From the NCBI GenBank assembly GCA_963921795.1, contig OY997642.1, forward strand, positions 1,128,926 to 1,192,925: a stretch of DNA of 64,000 nucleotides. The letters are read 5' to 3'. The position numbers and the translations under genes were made by a program. The notes under the pieces were generated by a model. That model made no database searches. It saw only the letters and a list, made by a program, of their open reading frames with translations, and was not told where the DNA came from. This DNA is from Nannobrachium achirus. Taxonomy: Eukaryota; Chordata; Actinopteri; Myctophiformes; Myctophidae. This document shows positions 53,411 through 63,721 of the stretch, piece after piece. How positions within the stretch are numbered: position 1 is the first letter of the stretch; the number at the start of each line of letters is the position of its first letter.

Positions 53411-53502
53411 ATTCATAATATACGGTAATATACGGTAATATACGGTAATGTAGGGTAAAATACGGTAATATACGGTAATGTAGGGTAAAATACGGTATGT
53501 AA
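53411..53502. repeat. 12-14-bp tandem repeat (AATATACGGT)
   Basis: TAATATACGGTAATATACGG and GTAGGGTAAAATACGG. Confidence 0.9.
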
Positions 53503-53525
53503 TCTGTAATGTTTTTGTTTCTCAC

Positions 53526-53627
53526 CAGAGTCTGGTTCTTCCTCTTGTCAGAGAGCAGAGAGTAGGATGGCTCCCTCTGGGTCCTAGAGTCCTCCAGAGC
53601 CCGACGTCTCCTGTTGCTGTCTGCCTC
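53526..53627 (-). CDS. itga6-like: Integrin alpha exon with furin cleavage site
   Basis: 34 codons, phase 0: EADSNRRRRALEDSRTQREP, SYSLLSDKRKNQTL. RRRR|A fits the furin R-X-X-R site that cleaves alpha-3/6/7 subunits into heavy and light chains; alpha-6 has RKKR at this place. N-glycosylation sequon NQT. Acceptor GATGTGTGCAG, donor CTG|GTGAGA. Confidence 0.95.
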
Positions 53628-53716
53628 CTGCACACATCAACACAACACTGGGTCTGTAGATCTGTGATTCTATAGATATAGAGACCACCTGTCCTAGAAT
53701 CAAGAAGATCCTCGGT

Positions 53717-54030
53717 GGTCTACCAGATCTATAGATCTAGTGGTCTACCAGATCTATAGATCTAGTGGTCTACCAGATCTATAGATCTGGTAGACCACTA
53801 GATCTATAGATCTATAGATCTGGTAGACCACTAGATCTATAGATCTGGTAGACCACTAGATCTATAGATCTAGTGGTCTACCAGATCTATAGATCTGGTA
53901 GACCACTAGATCTATAGATCTAGTGGTCTACCAGATCTATAGATCTAGTGGTCTACCAGATCTATAGATCTGGTAGACCACCAGATCTATAGATCTGGTA
54001 GACCACTAGATCTATAGATCTGGTAGACCC
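53717..54030. repeat. Palindromic repeat of AGATCTATAGATCT / GTGGTCTACC
   Basis: Alternating blocks TCTAGTGGTCTACCAGATC and its inverse GATCTGGTAGACCACTAGA joined by AGATCTATAGATCT. About 12-13 blocks, many consecutive ones head-to-head. Confidence 0.93.
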
Positions 54031-54640
54031 AAACCTTTCAGCTCCAACCCAACAGAGAGACGTTTTGCACGGGACCCAAACTAGTGAAAATAGCAGATCT
54101 ACAAGCTCACAACGCAATTTTCACTACTTCATTGTGGGCTCGCCTGAAAGGCGAGAACACTATGTTATCCTCATTATTTATAGTGAGTTCCGTCACAGAC
54201 AGTACAAAGGCAGGGCCCTTAGCCAATGAGGTGCAATTGGTTCAAATCTGGGAGTGGTGTTAGCTGGAGTATTGGTTGAGCTTCACATGACAGTTAGCAC
54301 GCTGCAGAATATAGTCATGAGCGAGCCCACACTGTTTCATAGGAACAGTATTTCTAGGTTGAGTACCCTATAGTTTAATGTTAGAAATGTTGAGTATGGG
54401 TCCCCAGCATGTTTCTTGTTTTATTTTATTATTTTTGAGCGGTGCAAACCGCTCCTATATTTCACTTTCGGTTTATCTAGTTAAAACATATTAGCACGGG
54501 ACGATTCTTTCATTCTTCATCGATTGGCTAGTTGAGTAATTAAACATTAGAATCGACCAATCAGAAACCGTTCTACTCATGACGACATGTGTTAGCCAAA
54601 CAGAACAGACCAATCAAATGCTGTGTTGTTCATGTTAATT
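54031..54640. repeat. Integrin intron with dispersed repeat fragments
   Basis: 54073-54115 carries the AGCAGATCTACAAGCTCACA motif; 54195-54355 matches 17690-17790 (GAGCCCACACTGTTTCATAG). No exon. Confidence 0.6.
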
Positions 54641-55440
54641 TAGGTCTGTCTTGGCCATTACACTTGCACTTGAGACCGGTTTAAAGTTCATGAAAGGTCC
54701 AGGCGTAATGGCCAGGTTGTTTCATATGCTGGACCTCTCCTAAACCTTAAACTAACAGATTGAACACCACACAGGATTCGAAACAGCAACCACGCTACAT
54801 TACCCTTGCAGGCTATGATTACTGTTTCGAATCCTGTGTGTTGTTCAATCTGCCAGTTTAAAGTTTAGGAAAGATTTGTGCCGGTTTAAAGTTCAGGAAA
54901 GGTCCTTCCATCTTTCTGTCTGTCTGATCCCCTCTCCGTTCTGCCCTCTGTCTGTTTTATTTGAGCTCCTGGTCTGGACTGCATATTATTTTTCTCTTCT
55001 ATTCACTCTTTGACTGCCACCAAGCTGGTAATGGCCAGGCTGTTTGTCTGACCTCCTGTCTGTTCTCCCTCTGTCTCCCTCTTGCTTTATAACCCACAAG
55101 AAGCTCTATTTGTCTCTATCTGTTTTCAGACAGCAACATTTAAGAGTTTCTCCTGCATCTCGGCTACTCCAAATGGAGTTTCTGGTGACACATAAATGTG
55201 CACATTACATTGTTATTTGGTCTGGTCAAGGATACTAACAAAACTGGCTGGTATGTTGCGCATAATATACTCCTGATGGTGTAACCGACATAAAAAGTCT
55301 GACCAACCGCATATCCTGGAACTTTCTGGCGCAAATCTACGACCACCCAAGATTCAAGACAGCGACCACGCTACATTAAACCCTGTAGTCTATGATTGCT
55401 GTTTCGAATCCTGGTTGGTGTTCGTTTTGAGCCGGTGTAA
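54641..55440. mobile_element. Foldback-type repeat region (GATTCGAAACAGCAACC)
   Basis: CACAGGATTCGAAACAG pairs with CTGTTTCGAATCCTGTG around 54771-54838; a second diverged copy at 55350-55420. GGTTTAAAGTTCATGAAAGG and GGTTTAAAGTTCAGGAAAGG occur as direct repeats. No coding. Confidence 0.6.
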
Positions 55441-55865
55441 AGGTCAGGACACACGAAAACCTTATATAGTCTGAGCAGACCTCTAGACTGACATCATACA
55501 CAACACAAAGAATATTGCCATGCATGCCTATCAACACTGATTCGCGCAGGTGCCCTTGCAGGAATTAGTTTGCACCGCTCACTTCGCACGGGTGCGATTT
55601 TTATCCCATGATTTTGTAACTCATTATTTCCACCCAGTGCCAACTGCCTAAGCTGTAATCCTGGGCTCAATCCCCCTGAACTGCATGAGGATTGAGCAGG
55701 ACGCTTCTTATCACCTGACAGGGGGAGTTTCCTCGTTTGGACAGCGCGTGGAAGGAACACGTTATTAGTTATTAGATAAGCTTTTAGCCAATCAGGAAGC
55801 AGCATTCTCGGTGACGTCATCCAATGGGGAAACCCTTGAAAGACACAGAGTGACCTCATCAGCGG
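55441..55865. other. Integrin intron, no gene
   Basis: CCGCTCACTTCGCACGGGTG near 55577 resembles 574-595; otherwise unrecognised. Confidence 0.4.
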
Positions 55866-56076
55866 GTTGACCTCTGACCTCTCCAGGGTGGTACTGACCT
55901 GTGTGACCCCCAGGGGGTTGACCTCTGACCTCTCCAGGGTGGTACTGACCTGTGTGACCCCCAGGGGGTTGACCTCTGACCTCTCCAGGGTGGTACTGAC
56001 CTGTGTGACCCCCAGGGGGTTGACCTCTGACCTCTCCAGGGTGGTACTGACCTGTGTGACCCCCAGGGGGTTGACC
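55866..56076 (-). repeat. 51-bp in-frame repeat of exon end plus donor, 4 copies
   Basis: In integrin sense each unit is GTCAGTACCACCCTGGAGAG, GTCAGAGGTCAACCCCCTGG, GGGTCACACAG. CAG|GTCAGT donors follow 56052, 56001, 55950 and 55899. Each further donor would add 17 residues (VSTTLERSEVNPLGVTQ) without a stop. Confidence 0.95.
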
Positions 56077-56228
56077 TCGGCCTGGGGGGAGCAGGTCACA
56101 GAGCTCAGGTCTCCGCTGGCTGTGATCTTCATCAGGTAGAGGAGCCACTTCTCCTCCTGGGTCTCCTTGGGCCACTGGACCACCAGGGAGGCTGTTCCGT
56201 AGTTCTTGGTGGTCCCCAAGTTAATGAT
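56052..56228 (-). CDS. itga6-like: Integrin alpha calf exon (IINLGTTKNYGTASL...)
   Basis: 59 codons, phase 0: IINLGTTKNYGTASLVVQWP, KETQEEKWLLYLMKITASGD, LSSVTCSPQAEVNPLGVTQ. Matches alpha-6 (VINLG...LGTATLNIQWPKE..GKWLLYL.KVES ... CEPQKEINSLN). Acceptor GGGGGTACAG. The donor is given as the first of four identical CAG|GTCAGT sites; using a later one would lengthen the exon by 51, 102 or 153 nt in frame. Confidence 0.92.
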
Positions 56229-56313
56229 CTGTACCCCCAGAAATACACTTTTAACTGTTATTATTTAAAACATATTCTACTGGTCCCCAGCTTGATGATC
56301 CGCGTGCGTAAAT

Positions 56314-58079
56314 TAGAGTTCTCAACGGGCCTGAAAATTAGGGCCCGGCCCTAACTGGGCCCTAACCGGGCCCTAACTGGGCAGGCCCAAGGCCCTACCC
56401 GGCCCTAATAGTTAACATACATTTTAGGCCCTACCCGGCCCGAAAACGTCGGGTCGGGTCGGGTATGGTCGGGTCTATCATATAGTAATAGTAATAAAAT
56501 AATAAAAACAAATATTTTATTTTTCTCATTGAGCCCGAGGCCCTACCCGGCCTGACTAATTAGCTTACATTTTAGGCCCTCCTACCCTACCCTAAATGTC
56601 GGTCAGGTTCGGGCAGAATTTGAGAACTAGGCCTGTCCTCTAAAAATCGACGAATCAACGCGTCGTTTTAAGCCCCGGGAATCGACGCCAATTGTTTGAG
56701 TCGAGGCGAAAATATATATATTTCTTATATCATCAGTTAGCCTACTACTGCGGTGCGGTGCACCGCTGGACTGGTGTCATGTACTTCCAATTGAGAGAAG
56801 TAGCATTTGGCGAACAGTTATTTATTGTCTCGCACCAGCGTAGGGGTGAAAGTGAGACGGAACGGCCAGAACGGTTCAGAACCGCCGCTTCGTTAAAACA
56901 TTCGGAGCCGGGACGGTGTTCCGTTAAGAGGAGGAAGCACGCTGTCAAAATCCCATATACTCATTTACTGCCTATGACTAGTTTGACGAGTTATATAAGT
57001 GTGTCCACTCTGCCTATGACTAGTATGACGAGTTTGTAAAAAAAAAAAAAAAAATGTTTTTTTTTTTTTTTTTGAAAAATTATTTTTGGACCCCATCAAA
57101 TCTAGTAAGCATGATTTCAATCGCGATTTTGCATGTTCAACCCCCATACAACCCCATCTTTCAAAGAGGGCGGCCATTTTTGATTACATAACATGTAAAA
57201 CATAATGGCTATTATCTCAAGAATGCCTGAACGGATTTCCAATCGGATTTTTTTGTTTGAAAGCTGTGAACAAACTGCACAAACATGGTGCATCATCTGT
57301 GCATGGGCGTGCATGATCCGTGCACTATAAATTACATTGAAGTCTATGGAGGCTTCTGGCGGGGAGCCCTGATGGGAGCTGTTTCAAAATGGCAGTAAAT
57401 GAGTTAAATAACCTGCCACAGCACAAACGCACGTCCACAAAGTAATTAAACAATCTTCTAAAGTCAAATTAACATACACAAGTGTAGGCTACAAGTTACA
57501 TGTTCTAATTAAAGTGCTTCTGAATTGTTCCAGTGTTGTAATCCATGATGAATGATTGTGTTTCGCTGTGTTTGCGTCCATGACATGTCCACACTGCTGG
57601 CTCTAGCGGGAGCTGTGCCTCCGCCTGTTTATGATCCGTTTCTGAAATGAATCCGTTCTCGACACTGACTCATTACTCTGTCAGTGCTCTGTGTCCCGCG
57701 ACTGCGGACTGGATCCCATCGTTCATTTAAAAGAGCCGTTCAAGAGAGCGGAATCGTTCGCGAATGTCTCATCTATACTGCACGCTGCCGAGAGACGGGT
57801 CAGAGTTGAAACAGCGGAGATGTTTTATTTGTTTTAACGGTGTGTTATAACTCTATGGTTGTGCTCGCGCACAGATATCACCGAAAACACCGTGTATTCA
57901 ATTCATCTTAATATATTATTGTATTATGTTGACGTGGTTTAAAGCAACACTTTTTTTTTTCTTTTTTTTTTACACACAAAGTAGACTATAAAACGATTCG
58001 TCGACGCGTCGGAATGAACCCCTCGAGTCGAGTCGACTTCAAAAATCCTGAGTCGAGGACAGGCCTATTGAGAACTCTA
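56314..58079. mobile_element. Outer hAT-like element with perfect 8-bp target duplication
   Basis: TAGAGTTCTCAA at 56314-56325 and TTGAGAACTCTA at 58068-58079; GCGTAAAT on both sides (56306-56313 and 58080-58087). Interior of GGGCCCTAAC / CGGCCCGA words, ~320 bp before it was interrupted by the inner element. Confidence 0.88.
56628..58067. mobile_element. Inner hAT-like element, 1.44 kb, nested, with 8-bp duplication
   Basis: TAGGCCTGTCCTC at 56628 and GAGGACAGGCCTA ending 58067, flanked by TTGAGAAC (56620-56627 and 58068-58075). Subterminal ATCGACGAATCAACGCGTCG / ACGATTCGTCGACGCGTCG. Contains an inverted TTAA-MITE relative at about 57040-57350. No transposase frame. Confidence 0.9.
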
Positions 58080-58174
58080 GCGTAAATGCGCGTGCATAAA
58101 CACATAACAGTGCAGTGCCACAGATCAAATATCATTCAAACATTTAAAAGCAATGAACCGTTAACTACATTACG

Positions 58175-58306
<132 letters not shown>

Positions 58307-58354
58307 ACTCAGATTGTGGTGTGGTGTAGGGTTAGGGTTAAGGGTTAGGGGTGA

Positions 58355-58480
58355 AAGGTGAAAGGTCACTCACTCTGAACTGGTATCTGATCAAACTGTG
58401 GTGTAGTGTTAGGGTTAGGGGTGAAAGGGGTAGGGGTGAAAGGTGAAAGGTCACTCACTCTGAACTGGTATCGTATCAAA
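58355..58480 (-). repeat. Duplicated splice donor with telomere-like spacer (2 copies)
   Basis: GTCACTCACTCTGAACTGGT, ATC and ATCAAACTG occur at 58366-58398 and 58450-58482, with GTTAGGGTTAGGGGTGAAAG between. Both carry AGA|GTGAGTGA on the - strand. Confidence 0.92.
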
Positions 58481-58561
58481 CTGCCGATGTCACTCTCTGT
58501 CTTCATGGCACTCTGACCTTTGACCTTTCCTGCAAAGTACACCTGGGGGGGATGGGCGTGT
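58459..58561 (-). CDS. itga6-like: Integrin alpha exon (HAHPPQVYFAGKVKGQ...)
   Basis: One base completing Gly, then 34 codons: HAHPPQVYFAGKVKGQSAMK, TESDIGSLIRYQFR. Matches alpha-6 (VAKPSQVYFGGTVVGEQAMKSEDEVGSLIEYEFR). The acceptor at CTCTCTCTCCAG (58562+) is chosen over a CCCCCAG 18 nt inside because it restores HAHPPQ and the phase of the previous exon. Donor AGA|GTGAGT. Confidence 0.93.
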
Positions 58562-58728
58562 CTGGAGAGAGAGGACGAGAGAGAGACTATAGATAACACT
58601 ATAGATAGGACACAGTGAATGTGTGTGTGTGTGTGTGTTGCCACCCATCCCATATCAGCCGGGGCGGGGCCTGTATTCTGACCAAAAGAGGCGCGTCCCG
58701 TACGGGACGTCAATTGGTAAAGGAAAGG

Positions 58729-59026
58729 GCCCTCCACACACGGCGCGGTCACCGTCGGGGCTGCCGCTAGGATCAGCGGTGGCCGCACCGCGGTGAGACA
58801 CAAACACACTCGCTCAGTGAGTAAACGCTGCGCGGTATTTCACAAAGATGAACACAATCCATCTCTCACCGCCCGTGTACGCATGCACAAACGAGCAGGG
58901 AGATTTCACGGGACCGCGCCCGCTCTCCTCGCCGCCCCAAAACTTCGCTGCGCGGCTGAAAAAGCCGCCCGCCTCTCATTGAAAATGAATTGCTAGGAGG
59001 CGGTGACCGCGCCTCGTGTGGAGGGC
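58729..59026. mobile_element. MITE with 25-bp inverted ends (GCCCTCCACAC...)
   Basis: GCCCTCCACACACGGCGCGG and inverse CCGCGCCTCGTGTGGAGGGC. GC-rich interior, no clear target duplication. Confidence 0.85.
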
Positions 59027-59120
59027 ACCGAACGATGCACGTAAAATATATATTTTAATGTTTGTGCACCAGGCAGTGCATCCTACCTGTGTGTTTGTGT
59101 GCTGTAAACGCTCGTGTGGC

Positions 59121-59311
<191 letters not shown>

Positions 59312-59319
59312 AGTCCTAC

Positions 59320-59397
59320 CCAGTCACAGACAGCTGCAGTTCTATCAGAACTTTGGCTCTGGCTTTGATCACTGCCAGGTCCTTCTGCTCACTGGTC
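59320..59397 (-). CDS. itga6-like: Integrin alpha exon (TSEQKDLAVIKARAKVLIEL...)
   Basis: One base completing Thr, 25 codons, GG: TSEQKDLAVIKARAKVLIEL, QLSVT. Matches alpha-6 (TSNQDNLAPITAKAKVVIELLLSVSG). Acceptor CATCATAG, donor GG|GTAGGA. A second copy of the acceptor and exon start lies at about 60413-60430. Confidence 0.94.
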
Positions 59398-60465
59398 CTA
59401 TGATGAGAATAACAATAACAATGATATTCAGTAAGTATTGGGGCATTCACCAATAGTGATTTTTAGTATTCTAATTATTCGACCTCAAAGTATTCGTATA
59501 GTGGAATATAGGACTGTCCAAACTGTCAAATATTAAGTAAGCAAGAGGAGAACATTGTGAAAATAGCAGATCTACATGCTCACAACGCCTCGCGTTGCGA
59601 GGCGTTGTGAGCATGTAGATCTGCTATTTTCACAATATTCATCTGTGGAACCGAGTCACATTAAATGCAATACCTACAATTCCAAGTGCTTGTCAGGGTG
59701 GGGGTCCCCAGTTCAAATATGTTTATTTTGGGGGTCACGGCCTAAAAAGGTTTGAGAAGCCCTGGTATAGAGCATTAACAAATTCATCCACCAGGGGCAT
59801 TGACAACTCATTCTTATGACTTCCTATCTAGCCAAGCTTCATAAACTATATATTTTTTAAAGAGAAAACAATAAAGAAAATTAAATAAGTGAATATTCGA
59901 CTTTGGTGAACAACATCGAATAGTGACTTTGATATTGGAATATTCTAATATGTGTGACTGAGTGTGACACTGGGGCAGTCATTTCGGAAGCCACTACTTT
60001 AGACCACAGCTGAAATAACTTTTTTCTTTCTTCTTTTTTTTCTAAAATGTGATAAAGCCACAAAAGCATGTCATAAATATCAGGCTACATTTCACTTAAA
60101 CGCCAGAGCTTAACTCTACATGTAAATAAGACTTTTTTTAATTAATGTGAGAGATCGGGACATAATTCTGTTGGTCCTCCCAAATTTAGAACTTGAATAT
60201 CTCAAAAGTAGAATTTCAGCATGGCATCATTCTATAAGCCATATCTTCAAAATTGTTGGGTCAATCTCCACAACCAATATATCATTTTGTAGCTATGATT
60301 CCCAGCTTTCAAATGAAATGAAACAATGAAAATGAAAAAGAAATCAATGACTAGCCGTCAGCCGCGCTGGGACACATTTGGTGAATGCCCCAGTAAGTAC
60401 ATTAACTCTGTTCACTGGTCCTACAAGCATCATAATAATAACAATGATATTCAGTAAGTACATAA
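59391..60465 (-). repeat. Duplicated splice acceptor region, copies now ~1 kb apart
   Basis: CACTGGTCCTATGATGAGAA ... AACAATGATATTCAGTAAGT at 59391-59441 and CACTGGTCCTACAAGCATCA ... AACAATGATATTCAGTAAGT at 60413-60459. The second also reads TTGTAG|GACCAGTGA on the - strand. The hAT element between them separates an original ~70-bp tandem duplication. Confidence 0.85.
59443..60391. mobile_element. hAT-like element (GGGGCATTCACC ends), long copy
   Basis: GGGGCATTCACCAATAGTGA at the left, GGTGAATGCCCC at the right, AGTAAGTA on both sides (a candidate 8-bp duplication). Contains the ~42-bp-arm hairpin at 59545-59637. Confidence 0.85.
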
Positions 60466-61108
60466 ACTCCAGTACAGTATTTACACATTTACTGCCACGA
60501 CCAACATGCCACTGTGTCTCTCTGCCAGGCCCGAGGAACCCGGAGATTTAATATCGTCGTTGTCAGGTGGAAACCTCGTATCTCCAAGTTTCAAATTTGT
60601 ACGTTCTGTCGCGAAGCAAAGCCCTGCTTCATCATCATACAAGGCTGTCACACAAAAGTAGTGAAAACAGCAGATCTACAAGCAGTAGATCTGCTGTTTT
60701 CACTAGTTTTACTAGAATGCAAAACAAACGGTTTTGGACATACAAGGTTTTCATCGGACAACAACGATATGCTTTAATCGCTATGAAACAATTAAAAGTA
60801 TGATCGCCGATCCAACTTTTTTTTGTACCCGACTATCCGTTGGAACCGGATACGGATGTTCCGGGACTGGAAACAGGGCACGGGACAACCGGTCCATGTT
60901 TCTGATCCCCGAACACATTGCTTCCATGATCACCCTGGCTGATTGCTCAGTGCTGACACGTTCGTAATGGAATATGGAGGACTGTTGTTTTAGAAAGGTT
61001 TACCACCTCATGCTCGCAGAGCGTGCGCGATCCGTAGAACCGTCATGCACAATAGACACGCACGCGCCCACGTTAAAAGGTAAGGACATTCTGGCAGAAA
61101 ACGACATA
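60466..61108. other. Integrin intron, hairpin motif, no gene
   Basis: GTGAAAACAGCAGATCTACA and inverse at 60660-60707. GGAACCGGATACGG words unrecognised. Confidence 0.45.
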
Positions 61109-61116
61109 GCCTATAG

Positions 61117-61501
61117 CAGGGATACTCAAACTTCTGAACCAGTGGGCCACATTACAAAAATGTCAAGGGCCAGTTGATAAAATAACATTACTTGATAACT
61201 TCTATCTTTTATTTGCTTTATTTCCACATGACTTAAGACAAGTGCAATGTGCATTATTTCATGGCTTGGAATTCCATTTATATTCTATCAATGACACAAT
61301 TTGTAATCAAAGTAATTTGCTAACTTCGAATCTTCGATTTCAATGTCCGCTTTCAAGATGTTTTGGCCATTATCTCTGGAACGCAAGGTCCAATCCGCTC
61401 AGTTTAAATCTTGTTGGATGCGTGACTTCGAGGACATTAAGCTGGTCAAAATTGCGCCGCGGGCCGGAAGTGCCCAGCGGGCCGGAGTTTGAGTATCACT
61501 G
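61117..61501. mobile_element. hAT-like MITE with perfect 8-bp duplication
   Basis: CAGGGATACTCAAACT ... AGTTTGAGTATCACTG, flanked by GCCTATAG (61109-61116 and 61502-61509). Interior GTGGGCCACATTACAAAAAT and GCGGGCCGGA are typical of this fish hAT MITE type. Confidence 0.92.
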
Positions 61502-61562
61502 GCCTATAGGACGACTTTTTAATGGCAGTTAAAATGCTGACAGAATCAACAGTTTTCCTCAC

Positions 61563-61642
61563 GTCTGTCTCTGCAGGCTGATCTCCAGCTCAGTGGTGTT
61601 GGGGTTGATTTTGGTGGTCCCCAGGATGAGATAGAAGGTAGT
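61563..61642 (-). CDS. itga6-like: Integrin alpha exon ([20 protein letters not shown]...)
   Basis: 26 codons plus [28 protein letters not shown]. Matches alpha-6 (VTFYLVLSTTEVTFDTPDLDINLKLETT). N-glycosylation sequon NTT. Acceptor TATGTAG directly after a (TG)n run in RNA sense; donor AC|GTGAGG. Confidence 0.93.
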
Positions 61643-61648
61643 CTACAT

Positions 61649-61775
61649 ACACACACACACACACACATACACACACGCACGCACGCACGCACACACACAT
61701 GCATGCACACACACACACGCACACACATGCCCACATGCAGACACACACACGGGCACGCACGCACACACACACAAC
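61649..61775. repeat. (CA)n/(CG) microsatellite, (UG)n in integrin RNA, at an acceptor
   Basis: ACACAC runs with GCACGC and CATGCA interruptions. Confidence 0.95.
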
Positions 61776-62344
61776 CGCCAAGGTGGTTTATTTATTTTTG
61801 GAACACAGTTCTGCTAACGTTTCACTCTGGTATTGTCAGTAGAAAAAATCTTAGACATTAATTCTGACATATTAACTCTTTTACTGCTTCGGACGTTCCC
61901 GCTTGCCCCAATATTGACCCTAGCTCGTTGCCAATACGAACGCTCCTTCATTTACTTACTTTTGATGACTGTAAGCTGATGAGGGGTCGCGCCGCCGCGT
62001 ACAGTAAAAAAATCTCCCGTAACGCTGCTCTAAAATTTCCACTGCACGTAAACAATAATGGAGTCCCAAATCACTTCCTGGCTGTTTTCTGTGGATCTGA
62101 TCTAGAAAATGCATTTCTATGCTCTGAATGGACGGCAAGCCGAGCGGCCCAATTCACATTAATCTTTGCATAAGGCTGCCCTCTGCCGCCAGCTTGGCTA
62201 AAGTACACATATAATAGATCCAATGAAAAAACAATCGTTTGGAAATAATCAATAGATCTTTTTCTATAACATCGCAAAGGTAAGCTGCTTTTTGCTGGCA
62301 CCAGACACAATAAATACATAATACATCTGGTAGTAGAACTGTTA
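61776..62344. other. Integrin intron, no recognised feature
   Basis: No exon or paired repeat seen. Confidence 0.4.
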
Positions 62345-62593
62345 ACAGAGACATCATATTAACAGACACCTCATATTAACAGAGACATCATATTAACAGA
62401 CACATCATATTAAATATTAACAGACACATCATATTAACAGACACCTCATATTAACAGACACATCATATTAAATATTAACAGAGACATCATATTAACAGAC
62501 ACCTCATATTAACAGAGACATCATATTAACAGACACATCATATTAACAGACACCTCATATTAACAGAGACATCATATTAAATATTAACAGACC
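62345..62593 (-). repeat. 17-19-bp minisatellite starting at a splice donor, ~13 copies
   Basis: ACATCATATTAACAGACACC-type units. In gene sense the array begins GTCTGTTAATAT, which is the donor itself (AAG|GTCTGTTAATA), so the donor's intronic bases are part of the unit. Confidence 0.92.
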
Positions 62594-62679
62594 TTGGCGT
62601 CTCGTTTGAAGGGGTTTCCCAGTTCACACTCAGCCTGGGAGCCGTTAGGGTTGGCCGTACAACTAACTGGTTTCTCCTC
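62593..62679 (-). CDS. itga6-like: Integrin alpha exon (EEKPVSCTANPNGSQAECEL...), most 5' in window
   Basis: 29 codons, phase 0: EEKPVSCTANPNGSQAECEL, GNPFKRDAK. Nearly identical to alpha-6 (SCxANQNGSQA(D/E)CELGNPFKR). Two conserved cysteines and the NGS sequon. Acceptor GTGTTTCAG, donor AAG|GTCTGT. The ligand-binding beta-propeller exons lie beyond 64000. Confidence 0.96.
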
Positions 62680-62734
62680 CTGAAACACAACGTGTAGTAT
62701 AAGTACAGGACTACAATATGTCCTCTTAGAGTTG

Positions 62735-63107
62735 GTGTACAACTCTCCTTTTGCACAAAGTAGTGCAACGCAAGATAGAGGGCGCCAGATCCCTTTGAGT
62801 CACACCCTACCACTACTTCCTGTTCATCCACAGAGCATTGATTCTAGTTGTTTTCTCCGTTAGATTTCTTTTCACTTTTTTCAACTTTTATTACTTTGGA
62901 TGGTAAAAAGATGAGGCAGACAAATCAAATGTATTTTGACAAGTAATAAAAGTTGAAAAAAAGTGAAAAGAATGCACTTTAATCTAACGGAGAAAACAAC
63001 TAGAATCAATGCTCTGTGGATGAACAGGAAGTAGTGGTAGGGTGTGACTCAAAGGGATCTGGCGCCCTCTATCTTGCAATGCACTACTTTGTGCAAAAGG
63101 AGAATAG
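62735..63107. mobile_element. Foldback element, ~170-bp arms
   Basis: TTTGCACAAAGTAGTGCAAC ... CTAGTTGTTTTCTCCGTTAG inverted as CTAACGGAGAAAACAACTAG ... CACTACTTTGTGCAAA. Both arms read the same short peptide (MDEQEVVVGCDSKGSGALYL), a mirror artefact. Confidence 0.93.
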
Positions 63108-63233
63108 GGCTCCTAACAGGACTTCAGTGGTTAATGCATGCAGACAGCTGACTAACATGTCTTTGTGTGGACACCAGGAAGACTGGCTGATTGCTACAGC
63201 ATCAGCCAATGGGCATCCTTTTCAAACGAACAA

Positions 63234-63472
63234 ATACCGTAATTGCTGGACTATAAGCCGCACCTGAATATGAGCTGCACCAGCTATAAATTTAGAACAA
63301 AAAACAAATAAGCCCCACCCGACTATAAGCCGCAGGTGTCCTTCCTGCTTCCCGCTAGAGCGCACCTGGTGGCCGTTAGCTGTAAGAATCTCTATATAAG
63401 CCGCACCGTTGTATAAGCCGCAGGGTTCAAAACATGGGAAAAAAGCCGCGGCTTATAGTACGGCAATTACGG
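63234..63472. mobile_element. MITE (TACCGTAATTGC / GGCTTATAG ends)
   Basis: TACCGTAATTGCTGGACTAT plus AAGCCGCACC, inverse CGGCTTATAGTACGGCAATT plus ACGGGTA. TA-flanked, Tc1/mariner-type MITE inferred. Confidence 0.85.
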
Positions 63473-63485
63473 GTAAACAGCTCTT

Positions 63486-63560
63486 ACAGTTTACAGTTTA
63501 CAGTTTAGGCATTTAGCAGACGCTTTTAATCCAAAGCGACTTACAATAAGCAGATACAAC
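63486..63560 (-). repeat. SINE/LINE-type tail, intact (empty-site reference)
   Basis: On the - strand GCTTTGGATTAAAAGCGTCT then GCTAAATGCCTAAACTGTAA, the uninterrupted version of the 13.3-kb tail. Confidence 0.85.
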
Positions 63561-63721
63561 ATCGCAATAATAAACAAGATAATAGGTCAGTACATTAACA
63601 GCAATATAACAATGTAAATGGATATCTATCTAGAGAAAAACACAATATAATCAAGTTCTAAAGAAACCTAACAAACAAATGTTAACTAGCTTCATGTATG
63701 GTCATTGATTTTACTGTAGTG
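63561..63721. other. Integrin intron, retroposon remainder
   Basis: Probably the upstream part of the same retroposon; no gene. Confidence 0.4.

Noticed and set aside
55494..56219. Single 241-residue reading frame taken as one integrin exon
   Set aside because: After the first CAG|GTCAGT the frame runs through repeat copies and intron; the family alignment continues only at 53627.
58525..58543. Alternative acceptor CCCCCAG directly before VYFAGK
   Set aside because: It would drop HAHPPQ and break the phase with the preceding exon; CTCTCTCCAG at 58562 fits both.
62577..63267. Two peptides beginning MDEQEVVVGCDSKGSG on opposite strands
   Set aside because: They are mirror images from the two arms of one foldback element.
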